From the NCBI RefSeq assembly GCF_002117485.1, contig NZ_CP021033.1:744001-808000 (forward strand): DNA of 64,000 nucleotides, written 5' to 3'. Below are positions 1-8,145 of the stretch, piece by piece. The position numbers and the translations under genes were made by a program. Each line of letters opens with the position of its first letter. The stretch's first letter is position 1. This stretch comes from Rhizobium sp. NXC14. GTDB lineage: Bacteria > Pseudomonadota > Alphaproteobacteria > Rhizobiales > Rhizobiaceae. The notes beneath the pieces are model-generated. The model was not told the DNA's origin and made no database searches. It worked only from the letters and a program-made list of their open reading frames with translations.

Positions 1-957
1 CGAATCGAGACCACGAAGCCTTTGATCCATGCCGGCATCCTGCCATGCCCGGCAGCTCACGACTTCAGCGGCGACGGCCACTACGACCTGGTTGTCGGCA
101 ATAGTACTGGCGAACTGCTCTTCTACCAGAGCAGGGAAAAGGACGGCACCATTTACCTCGACAAGGAAATCATGCTGAAGGGCGGCGACACGCCGATCCG
201 ACTTGCGGCCGGTCTGACGGGTTCGATCCAGGGGCCATCGGAGAAGATGTTCGGCTACTCCTGCCCGACACTAGCCGACTGGACCGGCAATGGCAGCATG
301 GACATTCTCGTCAGCGACGTGACGGGCAGACACCGTCTGTTCCGCAATACCGGCGAAAAGACGATCCCGCCGCGCTTCGGCGAAGAGGAGTTCCTCACTT
401 ACAAGGGCAAGCCGCTAAAGACAGTCTGGCGAGTTCGACCGGCGGTCGTCGACTGGCTCAAGAACAACGACCTTCATTATATCGCATTAGACGAGGACGG
501 AGTCCTCAGCGATTGGCGCAAGGCGTCCGATACGGAACTCTCCGACAAGCGTTTTCTCCGATGGGAAAATGGCGACGCCATGCGCTTCACTGTGGATGTC
601 GGCGGCGGGCGCGGCCGTGTGAAGCTTTGCTTTTGCGATTGGGAAAGCACCGGCCGCACCGACCTGATCTTCGGTACCCATGCCCGCGCATGCGTGCCGC
701 CCGATCCGAAGACCGGTGCGCCACGCAACACGACCAAGCAGGCCGGCCTCTTCTATTCGCGCAACGTCGGGACACCGCAAGAACCTCGTTTTGCGTTGCC
801 AATTCCGATCAAACACCGCGACGAGATCATTCAGATGGCGATGCATGTCGCCTCTCCGGAAGTCGTTGACTGGGCTGGTCGCGGTGTGCTCGACCTCATC
901 GTTGGCATTGAGGACGGCAGCATCGTCTGGCTCAAGCGCGAGGAATTGTCGTGGTAA
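1..957 (+). CDS. VCBS/FG-GAP repeat protein (5' end outside window)
   Basis: The frame is open to the first base of the window, so the true start is upstream; the TTG at 22 is only the first possible start inside. About 318 residues are visible. At least four VCBS/FG-GAP-like beta-propeller blades can be read, each with a D-x-[ST/A]-G-x-G-x-x-D-L/I core: DFSGDGHYDLVVG, DWTGNGSMDILVS, DWESTGRTDLIFG and DWAGRGVLDLIVG. Such blades bind calcium and usually sit in secreted or surface propellers. The residues here cannot show a signal peptide. The stop overlaps the GTG start of the downstream shikimate-dehydrogenase-like gene, so the two are translationally coupled. That is an odd partner for a propeller protein and hints at a role in recognising or cleaving the substrate of the catabolic island (inference). 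Confidence 0.75.
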   Translation, partial: RIETTKPLIHAGILPCPAAHDFSGDGHYDLVVGNSTGELLFYQSREKDGTIYLDKEIMLKGGDTPIRLAAGLTGSIQGPSEKMFGYSCPTLADWTGNGSMDILVSDVTGRHRLFRNTGEKTIPPRFGEEEFLTYKGKPLKTVWRVRPAVVDWLKNNDLHYIALDEDGVLSDWRKASDTELSDKRFLRWENGDAMRFTVDVGGGRGRVKLCFCDWESTGRTDLIFGTHARACVPPDPKTGAPRNTTKQAGLFYSRNVGTPQEPRFALPIPIKHRDEIIQMAMHVASPEVVDWAGRGVLDLIVGIEDGSIVWLKREELSW

Positions 958-1760
958 CCGGTGTCAGCATTCGCGGAACGACCAGGCTGATCGGTATCAT
1001 CGGCGACCCGATCGCTCAGGCCAAGACGCCGGCGGCAGTCAATCCACTCTTTGCGGCACGGGGAGCGGATATCGTATCTGTCCCGCTCCATGTTCCTGCA
1101 AAGGATCTGCCCGTGATTTGGGCCGGTCTGAAAGCCATGCCGAACCTTGTAGGGTTCGGCATCACCCTGCCGCACAAGCAGACTGCCATCGATCTGTGCG
1201 ACAGTCTTGATCCGGTTGCGGCCCGCGTTGGCGCCGTCAATCTGGTGCGCCGCGAGAGGGATGGCAGCTTCCGCGGCTACCAGTTCGATGGCAAGGGCTT
1301 TGTGCGCGGACTCCAGTCCAAGGGGATCCGGATCGAAGGCCGTGATGCACTCATCGTCGGAGCGGGAGGCGCCTCGGTCGCGATAGCGTTTGCGCTCATC
1401 GAGGCCGGGGCGAACAGCATCACGGTATCAAATCGGACCGTCGACAAAGCTGAGGCGCTGGCGGAGGCTGTAAACGCCGAATTCGGACGGAAGGTTGCCA
1501 AAGTAGGCAGGCCCGAGCCGGAAGCTGGTCAACTCGTCATCAATGCGACATCGCTTGGCCTTCACGACACGGACGCGCTCCCGCTGGGTGCGGACTTGCT
1601 GCAGCCGGGAATGACATTCGCCGAGGTCATTGCCCAGCCCGAGACCACGCGACTTCTCGCACTGGCCGCCGCAAAGGGTGTCGAAACCCATTCCGGCATG
1701 CACATGATCACCGGACAAGCTGACCTTACCGTCGATCATATCTGTGAGCTTTGGGCTTAG
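951..1760 (+). CDS. Shikimate dehydrogenase-like NAD(P) oxidoreductase (AroE family, copy 1)
   Basis: 269 residues, GTG start overlapping the previous stop. The AroE fold is clear: substrate domain GDPIAQAKTPAAVNPLF near residue 18, then ITLPHKQ with the catalytic lysine, GAVN with the conserved Asn, and FDGKGF with the conserved Asp. The nucleotide-binding loop VGAGGAS lies near residue 137. The two serines that bind the shikimate carboxylate in classical AroE (SxSP) are replaced by QAKTP, and the NTDG motif reads QFDG. Dehydrogenase activity on a hydroxylated cyclic or sugar-acid substrate is likely, but biosynthetic AroE function is doubtful. A paralogue with the same substitutions lies at 11684. 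Family assignment is secure; the substrate is unknown. Confidence 0.85.
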   Translation: MVTGVSIRGTTRLIGIIGDPIAQAKTPAAVNPLFAARGADIVSVPLHVPAKDLPVIWAGLKAMPNLVGFGITLPHKQTAIDLCDSLDPVAARVGAVNLVRRERDGSFRGYQFDGKGFVRGLQSKGIRIEGRDALIVGAGGASVAIAFALIEAGANSITVSNRTVDKAEALAEAVNAEFGRKVAKVGRPEPEAGQLVINATSLGLHDTDALPLGADLLQPGMTFAEVIAQPETTRLLALAAAKGVETHSGMHMITGQADLTVDHICELWA

Positions 1761-1784
1761 CTGAGTTTCGCCTTCTCGCACCAC

Positions 1785-1814
1785 ACGTCATGCCTGACCC
1801 GTCGGGCATGACGT
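1785..1814. terminator. Stem-loop between convergent genes
   Basis: A perfect 10-bp inverted repeat (ACGTCATGCC / GGCATGACGT) with a 10-nt loop lies 25 bases after the rightward AroE-like gene and before the end of the leftward lactonase gene. It has no strong T tract. The position between convergent genes suggests a bidirectional terminator. Confidence 0.6.
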
Positions 1815-1936
1815 TCTCGTAGGCCATCCGGCCTCGCAGCATTCGGCATCTTCCAGTCAAATGCACCGACCGTCATCTAAGAACGCTCGACATGGCGCGG
1901 CGTCCGGAACTGTTCCTTCGAGAGAAGCTCCCAAGT

Positions 1937-2869
1937 TTATCCTCCTCCCTGATGTTGCAGTCGCAGACCTTTCTCTGGCCACCGAAGCCGGCCAATCTGG
2001 CCTGTCAACGACAGGGTGACGATAGCATCTTGTAAGTCTTGCCCTGCAAATCCCAGATTTGTCGGATAGATGTCCGGCATCCACACTTGGTCGAGCAAGT
2101 CGCCCCGTGGTGAAACCACGGTTATACATCCTGTCACCAAGGTCGCGACGCAAATGTTACCAGACGCTGTGACCTTCAGGCTGTCGAACCGTTGGAAACC
2201 GCCAAGACCAATAACAAGTACCCCTCCGCCTTGGCTCGGGAACGGCCTTTTCTCAACCACCCCCGGCTCCACGATCGCGTAGCTCCATAACCGGGCTGTT
2301 TCCATCTCGGCGACGTAGAGGGTGTCAAGATCGGGTGATAGACCCACCCCATTTGGTGTCAGGAGCGGAAACACCACCCTTTTTATCGAACTGCCATCCG
2401 CTTTTGCGTAAAATACCCCACCGTGGTCGCGCTGGAACTCCCGAACCCTGCCCGTGTCAGTAAAATAAAATCCGCCGTGATTGTCGAAAACGATGTCGTT
2501 TGGGCCGCTAAGAGTTCGCCCGTCGCACTGATCATACAAGGTCATAACTTCGCCGGTCGAGACATTGACCTTCTGGATCGCACCGCCGCTGTAACCGGGG
2601 GCAAGGCCGACGGGACGGAGCCAACCGCCCTCCTCTACCCAGGAAAAACCTCCATTATTGCACACGTAGAGCGCCCCATCCGGCCCCAAAGCCATACCGT
2701 TAGGACCACCATTAGTGACCGCCACTACTTCCTGTTTTCCGCCATCCCTGATCCTAACAATCCTGCCGCGACCAATCTCCACGACGGCTATGGAGCCGTC
2801 GGGAAGTTCAACCGGTCCTTCCGGGAAGTGAAGTCCAGTCGCGATAATCTCGATATCTGGTTTCGTCAT
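1937..2869 (-). CDS. SMP-30/gluconolactonase family protein
   Basis: 310 residues from the ATG at 2869. The open frame continues upstream to 3001 but that extension is Cys/Arg-rich and unlike the family, so the internal ATG (MTKPDIEIIATG) is preferred; no clear Shine-Dalgarno is seen. Family motifs include LHFPEGPVELPDG at the N-terminus (the metal-ligand Glu in FPEGP), GPNGMALGPDGALYV, SGPNDIVFDNHGGFYFTDTG and LTPNGVGLSPD. These beta-propeller enzymes hydrolyse sugar or hydroxy-acid lactones using a divalent metal. The gene lies 166 bp downstream of the Gfo/Idh/MocA oxidoreductase gene and is probably cotranscribed: an oxidoreductase forming a lactone followed by a lactonase opening it is a common pairing. 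The substrate is not known. Confidence 0.85.
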   Translation of the reverse strand: MTKPDIEIIATGLHFPEGPVELPDGSIAVVEIGRGRIVRIRDGGKQEVVAVTNGGPNGMALGPDGALYVCNNGGFSWVEEGGWLRPVGLAPGYSGGAIQKVNVSTGEVMTLYDQCDGRTLSGPNDIVFDNHGGFYFTDTGRVREFQRDHGGVFYAKADGSSIKRVVFPLLTPNGVGLSPDLDTLYVAEMETARLWSYAIVEPGVVEKRPFPSQGGGVLVIGLGGFQRFDSLKVTASGNICVATLVTGCITVVSPRGDLLDQVWMPDIYPTNLGFAGQDLQDAIVTLSLTGQIGRLRWPEKGLRLQHQGGG

Positions 2870-3035
2870 AGGATCGGCCACAGATGGAAGGAACGGTCGG
2901 CGTCGGAAAGTTACGCAACGGTTTCGGGCGTGTCCGCAGCCTCTACACATCAGGCCGTTGCGCAACGGAAACGTCAGCTTGGCTTCAAAAGCGAGCGCCA
3001 ATCAGTAGCGCGCGCCAAATAAGTTCAGCGGACAA

Positions 3036-4043
3036 CTAGATAGTGCTGTCGACGACCTCGGGCGCTCCCCCGTTGGCGGCCGAACGATAACCTGCTTCAA
3101 TGACGGCCAATGCTCGCTCCGCTTCCAGCAAGCCTGCAACGGGAGGGTGACCATTCGTGAGGTCCGCCCAACTCCGGCGGAGGAAAACCGGGTAATACTC
3201 GTCCGTGTTGTACTCGATGGTCGTCGCGTAAGCCTTCTCGTGTTCCCGCAATTTGGCATAGAACTGGTCGGCGTAACCGCGAATGTAGGATTGACGATGC
3301 GAGAGCGAAAAGGCGAAATCCCGCTGATCGTCGGCTGTGGAGGGATACAAATAACCTGTCTCGATCACGCAGATCTGTCCTGCGGCAGTTCGGCAGGTGA
3401 AGACAGCCTGTTCGTCGACGGTCACATCGGGCCGGTAGATCTGGACCTGGCCCGAGACCTCGGTGATGGGGGATTGTGTCAGTTCTGAGATCAAGTCGAT
3501 GAAATGAATACCGACGTTTAGCATCGACCCACCTCCTGCGAGTGCCTTTTCAAGCATCCAGGCGCATCCGTTTCGTTCATACCGAGCCACCGAGCCTACG
3601 ACAAACCGGAAGGAAAGATGCTGAAACCCGTCTGGCGCGAGGCCTGCAGCCGGCGACAGGCGATCAGCCAGGTCGCTTACGCGTTGAATGAAAGGCACGC
3701 TTACGAAGACGCCGTGTTTCTCAGACAGTTCGCGGATACGACGAACTTCCTCGAGATTAAGCCCGCATGGCTTTTCGATCAGAAACGGCTTTCCCTTGAC
3801 TATCAACCGCTCAGCGAGTTCGGCCATGTCAGAGTGACGGCTAAATACGAGCGCAAAATCGAAATCCTGCCCCATCAGTTCGTCGTTGGAGCTATAAAGC
3901 TTACAATCGAGCAATTCGGAGAAACGTGGCCCCGCAAATGCCGCGCTGTCGGATATGCCGATCACCTCGATGCCCGGATCCTTCAGGGCAGCGATGTAAA
4001 GCGGAAAATGCCAATGGCTGACGTCGAATATTGCGATCCTCAT
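3036..4043 (-). CDS. Gfo/Idh/MocA family oxidoreductase
   Basis: 335 residues. The N-terminal Rossmann part is recognisable (MRIAIFDVSHWHFPLYIAAL, then GIEVIGISD). It is followed by the family's EKP motif in FLIEKPCGLNLEEVRRI, which supplies the catalytic lysine, and a C-terminal alpha/beta domain. The N-terminal loop lacks the usual GxGxxG and reads FDVSHWH, typical of some sugar or inositol oxidoreductase subgroups. The gene diverges from the IclR gene, and the shared 177-bp gap carries the IclR-type dyad at 4184, so repression by that regulator is likely. It is first in a leftward unit with the SMP-30 lactonase. NAD(P)-dependent oxidation of a sugar or cyclitol is the best guess. Confidence 0.85.
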   Translation of the reverse strand: MRIAIFDVSHWHFPLYIAALKDPGIEVIGISDSAAFAGPRFSELLDCKLYSSNDELMGQDFDFALVFSRHSDMAELAERLIVKGKPFLIEKPCGLNLEEVRRIRELSEKHGVFVSVPFIQRVSDLADRLSPAAGLAPDGFQHLSFRFVVGSVARYERNGCAWMLEKALAGGGSMLNVGIHFIDLISELTQSPITEVSGQVQIYRPDVTVDEQAVFTCRTAAGQICVIETGYLYPSTADDQRDFAFSLSHRQSYIRGYADQFYAKLREHEKAYATTIEYNTDEYYPVFLRRSWADLTNGHPPVAGLLEAERALAVIEAGYRSAANGGAPEVVDSTI

Positions 4044-4183
4044 CGCGACTCCATAATTCCTGGTTTATAAAGGCGAGGAGGCATAATTAAACGCATCGAG
4101 GGCCGCACAGGATGAACCGACGACGCGTGGTTGCCTAACCGCCTATCAAGCCGCTCCTTGTGAAACTTCTCTCGTAGTGCTAT

Positions 4184-4201
4184 TGGAATAACGTTCCGAT
4201 A
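4184..4201. promoter_or_regulatory. IclR-type operator, copy 1
   Basis: TGGAATAACGTTCCGATA contains the dyad GGAA-N5-TTCC. The same 18 bases occur without change at 5118. The layout resembles the published E. coli IclR consensus (TGGAAATNATTTCCA). It lies 19 bp before the IclR start codon in the divergent Gfo/Idh-IclR gap. Confidence 0.7.
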
Positions 4202-4220
4202 AACCGAATATCGTGGTATC

Positions 4221-5051
4221 ATGCGACTTGTCAAATCCCTTCTAGATCGTTGTTTCGACCTCATCACGCTGCTGAGTGAGAACGCCACCGGACTGTCATT
4301 GGGCGAGATCAGTCGGCGGCTGGACGTCCCGAAGAGCGCAGCGCATCGCCTGCTCCACAGTCTGTGTGACCTAGGTTGGGCCGAACAGGATCCCGAGAAC
4401 GGATTCTACCGCCTTTCGCTGCGTCTAGCCGTCATGGGCCAGCGTCTCCTGGCTGGGACACGGATCCCCGACATCTGCCAACCTATCCTGGACCGCCTTG
4501 CCAGCAATACCAAGGGATTGGGCAGAATCGCGATCCTTGATCCTGACGGTTTGACGTGGATATCCCACTCACAAGGCATGCGGTCTGGCCTGATTTACCA
4601 GCCGGAACTGGTAGCAAAGGTCCCATTACACACGACCGCCAACGGGAAAGCGTGGCTGGCCACACTGGATCGAGAGGAAGCGTTGGCTAGGGCGGTAGCG
4701 AGCGGACTAGGGCGAACAGACCTTGGTGGCCCGCGGGTTATTACCTCTAGGCAGACATTTTCCGCGGCCTTGGATGAGACCGCAGAACGAGGATGGGCCA
4801 CTGCGATAGAGGAAGCTGAACCCGGCGTTGCCGCGGTTGCCGCGGTTATTCGCGTTGGAGGTCAGGTTGTTGGAACGGTAAGCATCGCAGGACCAATCCA
4901 CCGCTTTTCATCACTCGTACTCCCCCAACTAGCGGAACAGGTGAAGGCCACTGCCGACGAACTTTCCGAACTTTGGCCTTATCGGATCGCCTCGCCTACC
5001 CCGCAAGCAAAGGCTTCGAACAAGTCACAAGTTGTTGGAAATATTATTTAA
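4221..5051 (+). CDS. IclR family transcriptional regulator
   Basis: 276 residues. The N-terminal winged helix-turn-helix spans about residues 8-65 (LSLGEISRRLDVPKSAAHRL is the recognition region). The C-terminal effector domain covers about residues 75-255 and includes the IclR motif LHTTANGKAWLA. The family binds small acids or sugar derivatives and controls adjacent catabolic operons. The gene diverges from the Gfo/Idh-lactonase pair and precedes the ABC importer. Matching dyads lie in front of its own start, in front of the importer and in front of the SDR at 15694. The last 20 residues (after about 255) are a low-complexity tail. Confidence 0.92.
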   Translation: MRLVKSLLDRCFDLITLLSENATGLSLGEISRRLDVPKSAAHRLLHSLCDLGWAEQDPENGFYRLSLRLAVMGQRLLAGTRIPDICQPILDRLASNTKGLGRIAILDPDGLTWISHSQGMRSGLIYQPELVAKVPLHTTANGKAWLATLDREEALARAVASGLGRTDLGGPRVITSRQTFSAALDETAERGWATAIEEAEPGVAAVAAVIRVGGQVVGTVSIAGPIHRFSSLVLPQLAEQVKATADELSELWPYRIASPTPQAKASNKSQVVGNII

Positions 5052-5117
5052 AAATCTTCTTTAGCTGCCAGTGTGCTCACCGTACCGCTGATCCTCCTTG
5101 ACACCCGCTTTCCTTAA

Positions 5118-5135
5118 TGGAATAACGTTCCGATA
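5118..5135. promoter_or_regulatory. IclR-type operator, copy 2
   Basis: Exact 18-base repeat of the dyad at 4184, about 60 bp before the TTG start of the ABC ATPase. It is placed to control the importer operon. Confidence 0.7.
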
Positions 5136-5194
5136 GCGATCGGGGAGATCGCGCTGGGCCAAGTAGCCGCTTAGGTGGTGGTAGGAGGAAACAG

Positions 5195-6247
5195 TTGGCT
5201 AATGTTGAGCTGAAGGCCGTTCGCAAAGCTTACGGCGCCGTACGCGTGCTTCATGGCGTATCTGTCGATATCCACGAAGGGGAATTCGTAACCCTCGTCG
5301 GACCCTCGGGTTGCGGAAAATCAACTCTGTTGCGGATGATCGCCGGCCTCGAAAATATCACGGGCGGCGAGATCCAGATCGGCGGACGCACCGTCAACGA
5401 CGTACCTCCGAAGGCCCGCGATATCGCCATGGTCTTCCAGAATTATGCCCTTTATCCGCATATGACCGTCGCCGAAAACATGGGCTTCTCGCTGAAGCTC
5501 AAAAAGGCTCCGCGCGAGGAACGAGAGACCCGCGTTCAACGCGCCGCAGAGATCCTCAGTCTGACGAAGCTCCTTGATCGCTACCCTCGCGAACTCTCCG
5601 GCGGCCAGCGTCAGCGCGTGGCGATGGGTCGCGCGATCGTTCGTAATCCGCAAGTATTCCTGTTCGATGAGCCGCTCTCGAACCTGGACGCGAAATTGCG
5701 CGTGCAGATGCGCGCTGAGATCAAGGAACTGCATCAGCGGCTCAAAACCACGACAGTGTATGTGACCCACGATCAGGTCGAAGCAATGACAATGGCCGAT
5801 AAGATCGTTGTCATGCACGACGGTTATGTCGAGCAGGTCGGTGCGCCGCTTGAGCTGTATGATTACCCAGCCAACGTTTTTGTTGCCGGCTTCATCGGAT
5901 CGCCGTCAATGAACTTCCTCAATGGCCGAGTGGAGACAGGCCGGTTCGTCCTCGAGGACGGACACAAGCTGCCTCTGCCTGCAGGCGTGGCGGATATCTC
6001 CGAGAAAGTGATCTACGGCGTTCGTCCTGAGCATCTCACGATCAGTGACGAGGGACTGCCTCTGACCGTCACAGTCGTCGAGCCGACCGGTTCCGAGACC
6101 CAGATCATCGCTCGGCATGGCGCGCAAACCATCGTCTGCGTATTCCGGGATCGGGTTCTTCCGAAAGTTGGCGAGACCATCACCGTGGCTCCAGATCTTT
6201 CGCGCGTCCACCTCTTCAGCGAGAGCACCGGCAGGCGCCTGTCCTGA
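5195..6247 (+). CDS. Carbohydrate ABC importer ATPase (MalK/UgpC family)
   Basis: 350 residues, TTG start preceded by a strong AGGAGGA at 5182-5188, which fixes this start. Walker A GPSGCGKST at 36-44, Q-loop Gln82, signature LSGGQ at 134-138, Walker B VFLFDEP at 154-160, H-loop His192. The C-terminal part (from about 235) is the MalK-type TOBE/OB domain with YGVRPEHL. It energises uptake by the two permeases and the binding protein encoded just downstream. The dyad at 5118 suggests IclR control. Confidence 0.93.
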   Translation: MANVELKAVRKAYGAVRVLHGVSVDIHEGEFVTLVGPSGCGKSTLLRMIAGLENITGGEIQIGGRTVNDVPPKARDIAMVFQNYALYPHMTVAENMGFSLKLKKAPREERETRVQRAAEILSLTKLLDRYPRELSGGQRQRVAMGRAIVRNPQVFLFDEPLSNLDAKLRVQMRAEIKELHQRLKTTTVYVTHDQVEAMTMADKIVVMHDGYVEQVGAPLELYDYPANVFVAGFIGSPSMNFLNGRVETGRFVLEDGHKLPLPAGVADISEKVIYGVRPEHLTISDEGLPLTVTVVEPTGSETQIIARHGAQTIVCVFRDRVLPKVGETITVAPDLSRVHLFSESTGRRLS

Positions 6248-6299
6248 GAACCTACGCTACCCACTCTGCCCGAGACGGCCACAGGGGAACAGTAATCGA

Positions 6300-7241
6300 A
6301 TGTCGATACCACCGCTACAAGTCAGCACCAATCAAAGCGCGACGCACCTGGCGAGCGACGTCGTGGACGCCACTGACATTGCAAACCGCTTGCGTTGGGC
6401 GCCCTTTCTCTGGTTTACGCCTGCGATCTTGATCCTGTTTCTTGTGACGCTCTATCCGACGATCTTTGTGTTCTGGTTGAGCTTTCAAAAAACGAAATAC
6501 TACGAGCTCGTTGGCTTTAGCGGTCTCGCCAATTACGTCGAAGTGCTGCACTCATCCGAGTTCTGGGACACGACCATAATCTCCCTGACCTATGTCGGGG
6601 GATCTCTGGCCGGTGCCATGATCCTTGGCCTGTCCTCAGCGCTGGTCTTGAATCGGGCGGGCGTCACAGGTTCTACGCTGCGGGTGTTCATCCTCTTTCC
6701 CTGGACGCTGTCCATGTCAGTCGTCGGCAGCATCTGGCTCTGGCTTCTCAACCCCTCGTTTGGGCCGGTACCCTACGTAATCCAGAAGCTGGGTATCGAT
6801 CCCGGGCTGATGTTAGGGGATCCAGGAAGGGCATTGCCCCTCATCATCATCGTCACAGCGTGGTGGTCATTTCCCTATGTCATGGTAATGGCGACAGCAG
6901 CCATGCAGTCCATTCCGAAAGAACTCTACGAAGCGGTAGAGATCGACGGAGGTGGTGCGTTCGTGAAGTTCCGTTACGTCACGCTCACGGAAATCCTTCC
7001 CACCTTGGGAAGCACCGCGCTGACGCTATCCATCATGTACCTGACCTTGATGACGCTGATCATTGTCATGACAGGCGGAGGACCACTGGGGTCGACGACC
7101 ACGCTTAGTTTCGAGGCCTTCCGTGGAACCGTTCAGGCGGTCAACATTGGGCCGACTGCCGTCGTTTCGATCGTCGTCCTTATCATCAATGTCGCCCTTG
7201 GTGCTCTTTACAGCCGGTTGACCGGCCGGGCTACCGGATAG
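6300..7241 (+). CDS. Carbohydrate ABC importer permease 1 (MalF type)
   Basis: 313 residues from the ATG at 6300; the longer frame upstream overlaps the ATPase gene and is not family-like. A hydrophilic N-terminus of about 35 residues is followed by six predicted membrane segments, the first around FLWFTPAILILFLVTLYPTI. The EAA loop for ATPase contact reads YEAVEIDGGGAFVKFRYVTL, with the family's E-A-x-x-x-D-G-A/G spacing. It sits 52 bp after the ATPase and 8 bp before the second permease gene, in the same operon. Confidence 0.9.
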   Translation: MSIPPLQVSTNQSATHLASDVVDATDIANRLRWAPFLWFTPAILILFLVTLYPTIFVFWLSFQKTKYYELVGFSGLANYVEVLHSSEFWDTTIISLTYVGGSLAGAMILGLSSALVLNRAGVTGSTLRVFILFPWTLSMSVVGSIWLWLLNPSFGPVPYVIQKLGIDPGLMLGDPGRALPLIIIVTAWWSFPYVMVMATAAMQSIPKELYEAVEIDGGGAFVKFRYVTLTEILPTLGSTALTLSIMYLTLMTLIIVMTGGGPLGSTTTLSFEAFRGTVQAVNIGPTAVVSIVVLIINVALGALYSRLTGRATG

Positions 7242-7249
7242 GATCCAAC

Positions 7250-8095
7250 ATGAGTAGCGCTCTCTCGAACCGATCTAACGGACAGATACCCGCGATTCTG
7301 GGATCCTTGGTTATCGGGATCATCGTTCTCGGGCCAGTGCTCTGGGCCTTTGCAACATCTTTCAAGACAGAAGTTGAAGCGGTGGTTGTTCCGCCAACCC
7401 TATGGCCAACGTCACCAACTCTGGAGAACTACATCAAGGTCTTCCACGATGCAGCCTTCTTGAACGACTTGTGGAACTCTGTCGCCTACTCCGTCGGCGC
7501 GGTGATCATCGCTCTCCTCGTTGGAATTCCTGGCGGTTATGCCGCGGCGCGCTTTTCTTTCAAAGGTAAGCGGACATTGATGCTCGTTATTCTTGGGACC
7601 TCCATGGTGCCAGGCGTGGCCTTGCTTGTTCCCACTTATTATCTGCTCGAAATGGTCGGCTTGCTCAACAGTGGTGTCGTCATAACGATCATCCTATCCG
7701 CTCGCATCATCCCGCAGACTGTCTGGTTTATCGCCAACTTCGTCGAGGCCGTTCCGGTTGAGATCGAGGACTCCGCTATGATCGATGGCGCGTCCCGGTT
7801 TCAAATCATCTGGGCTCTGATCTTGCCGCTCATCCGTCCGGGTATAGCGGCCGTTGCGACAATCGGCATTGTGACAACCTGGAATGACTATATCACGGTG
7901 GCCGTTTTTGCGCCCGAGGTCGCAAAACGAACCCTGCAGGTCGCCCTTGTCAATCAGGTTTTCGACGCCGTCGGCATTTCGTGGTCCTACATGATGGCCT
8001 TTGTGATGGTCGCATCATCACCGGTTATCTTCATGTTCGGCTTCGTTCAGAAGTGGTTCATCTCCGGCCTGACGGCAGGCGCCGTCAAAGGCTGA
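7250..8095 (+). CDS. Carbohydrate ABC importer permease 2 (MalG type)
   Basis: 281 residues with about six membrane segments; the first is ILGSLVIGIIVLGPVLWAFA. The EAA loop is IEDSAMIDGASRFQIIW, where the usual E-A is D-S. The usual periplasmic stretch with PxxxTLENY (here PTSPTLENYIKVF) follows the first segment. It completes the heterodimeric channel with the gene immediately upstream. Confidence 0.92.
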   Translation: MSSALSNRSNGQIPAILGSLVIGIIVLGPVLWAFATSFKTEVEAVVVPPTLWPTSPTLENYIKVFHDAAFLNDLWNSVAYSVGAVIIALLVGIPGGYAAARFSFKGKRTLMLVILGTSMVPGVALLVPTYYLLEMVGLLNSGVVITIILSARIIPQTVWFIANFVEAVPVEIEDSAMIDGASRFQIIWALILPLIRPGIAAVATIGIVTTWNDYITVAVFAPEVAKRTLQVALVNQVFDAVGISWSYMMAFVMVASSPVIFMFGFVQKWFISGLTAGAVKG

Positions 8096-8145
8096 TGACC
8101 AACCAACCTTTACACAGCAACTCGTTCAACCTGGGAGGAAGACGC

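Noticed and set aside
1906..1916. GGAACTGTTCC as a fourth IclR site
   Set aside because: The spacing between GGAA and TTCC is three bases, not five, and it lies inside the 3' part of the island between convergent genes, downstream of every start.
2870..3001. N-terminal extension of the SMP-30 protein
   Set aside because: The leader contains clustered Cys/Arg and does not resemble a signal peptide or the family start; the ATG at 2869 begins typical family sequence.
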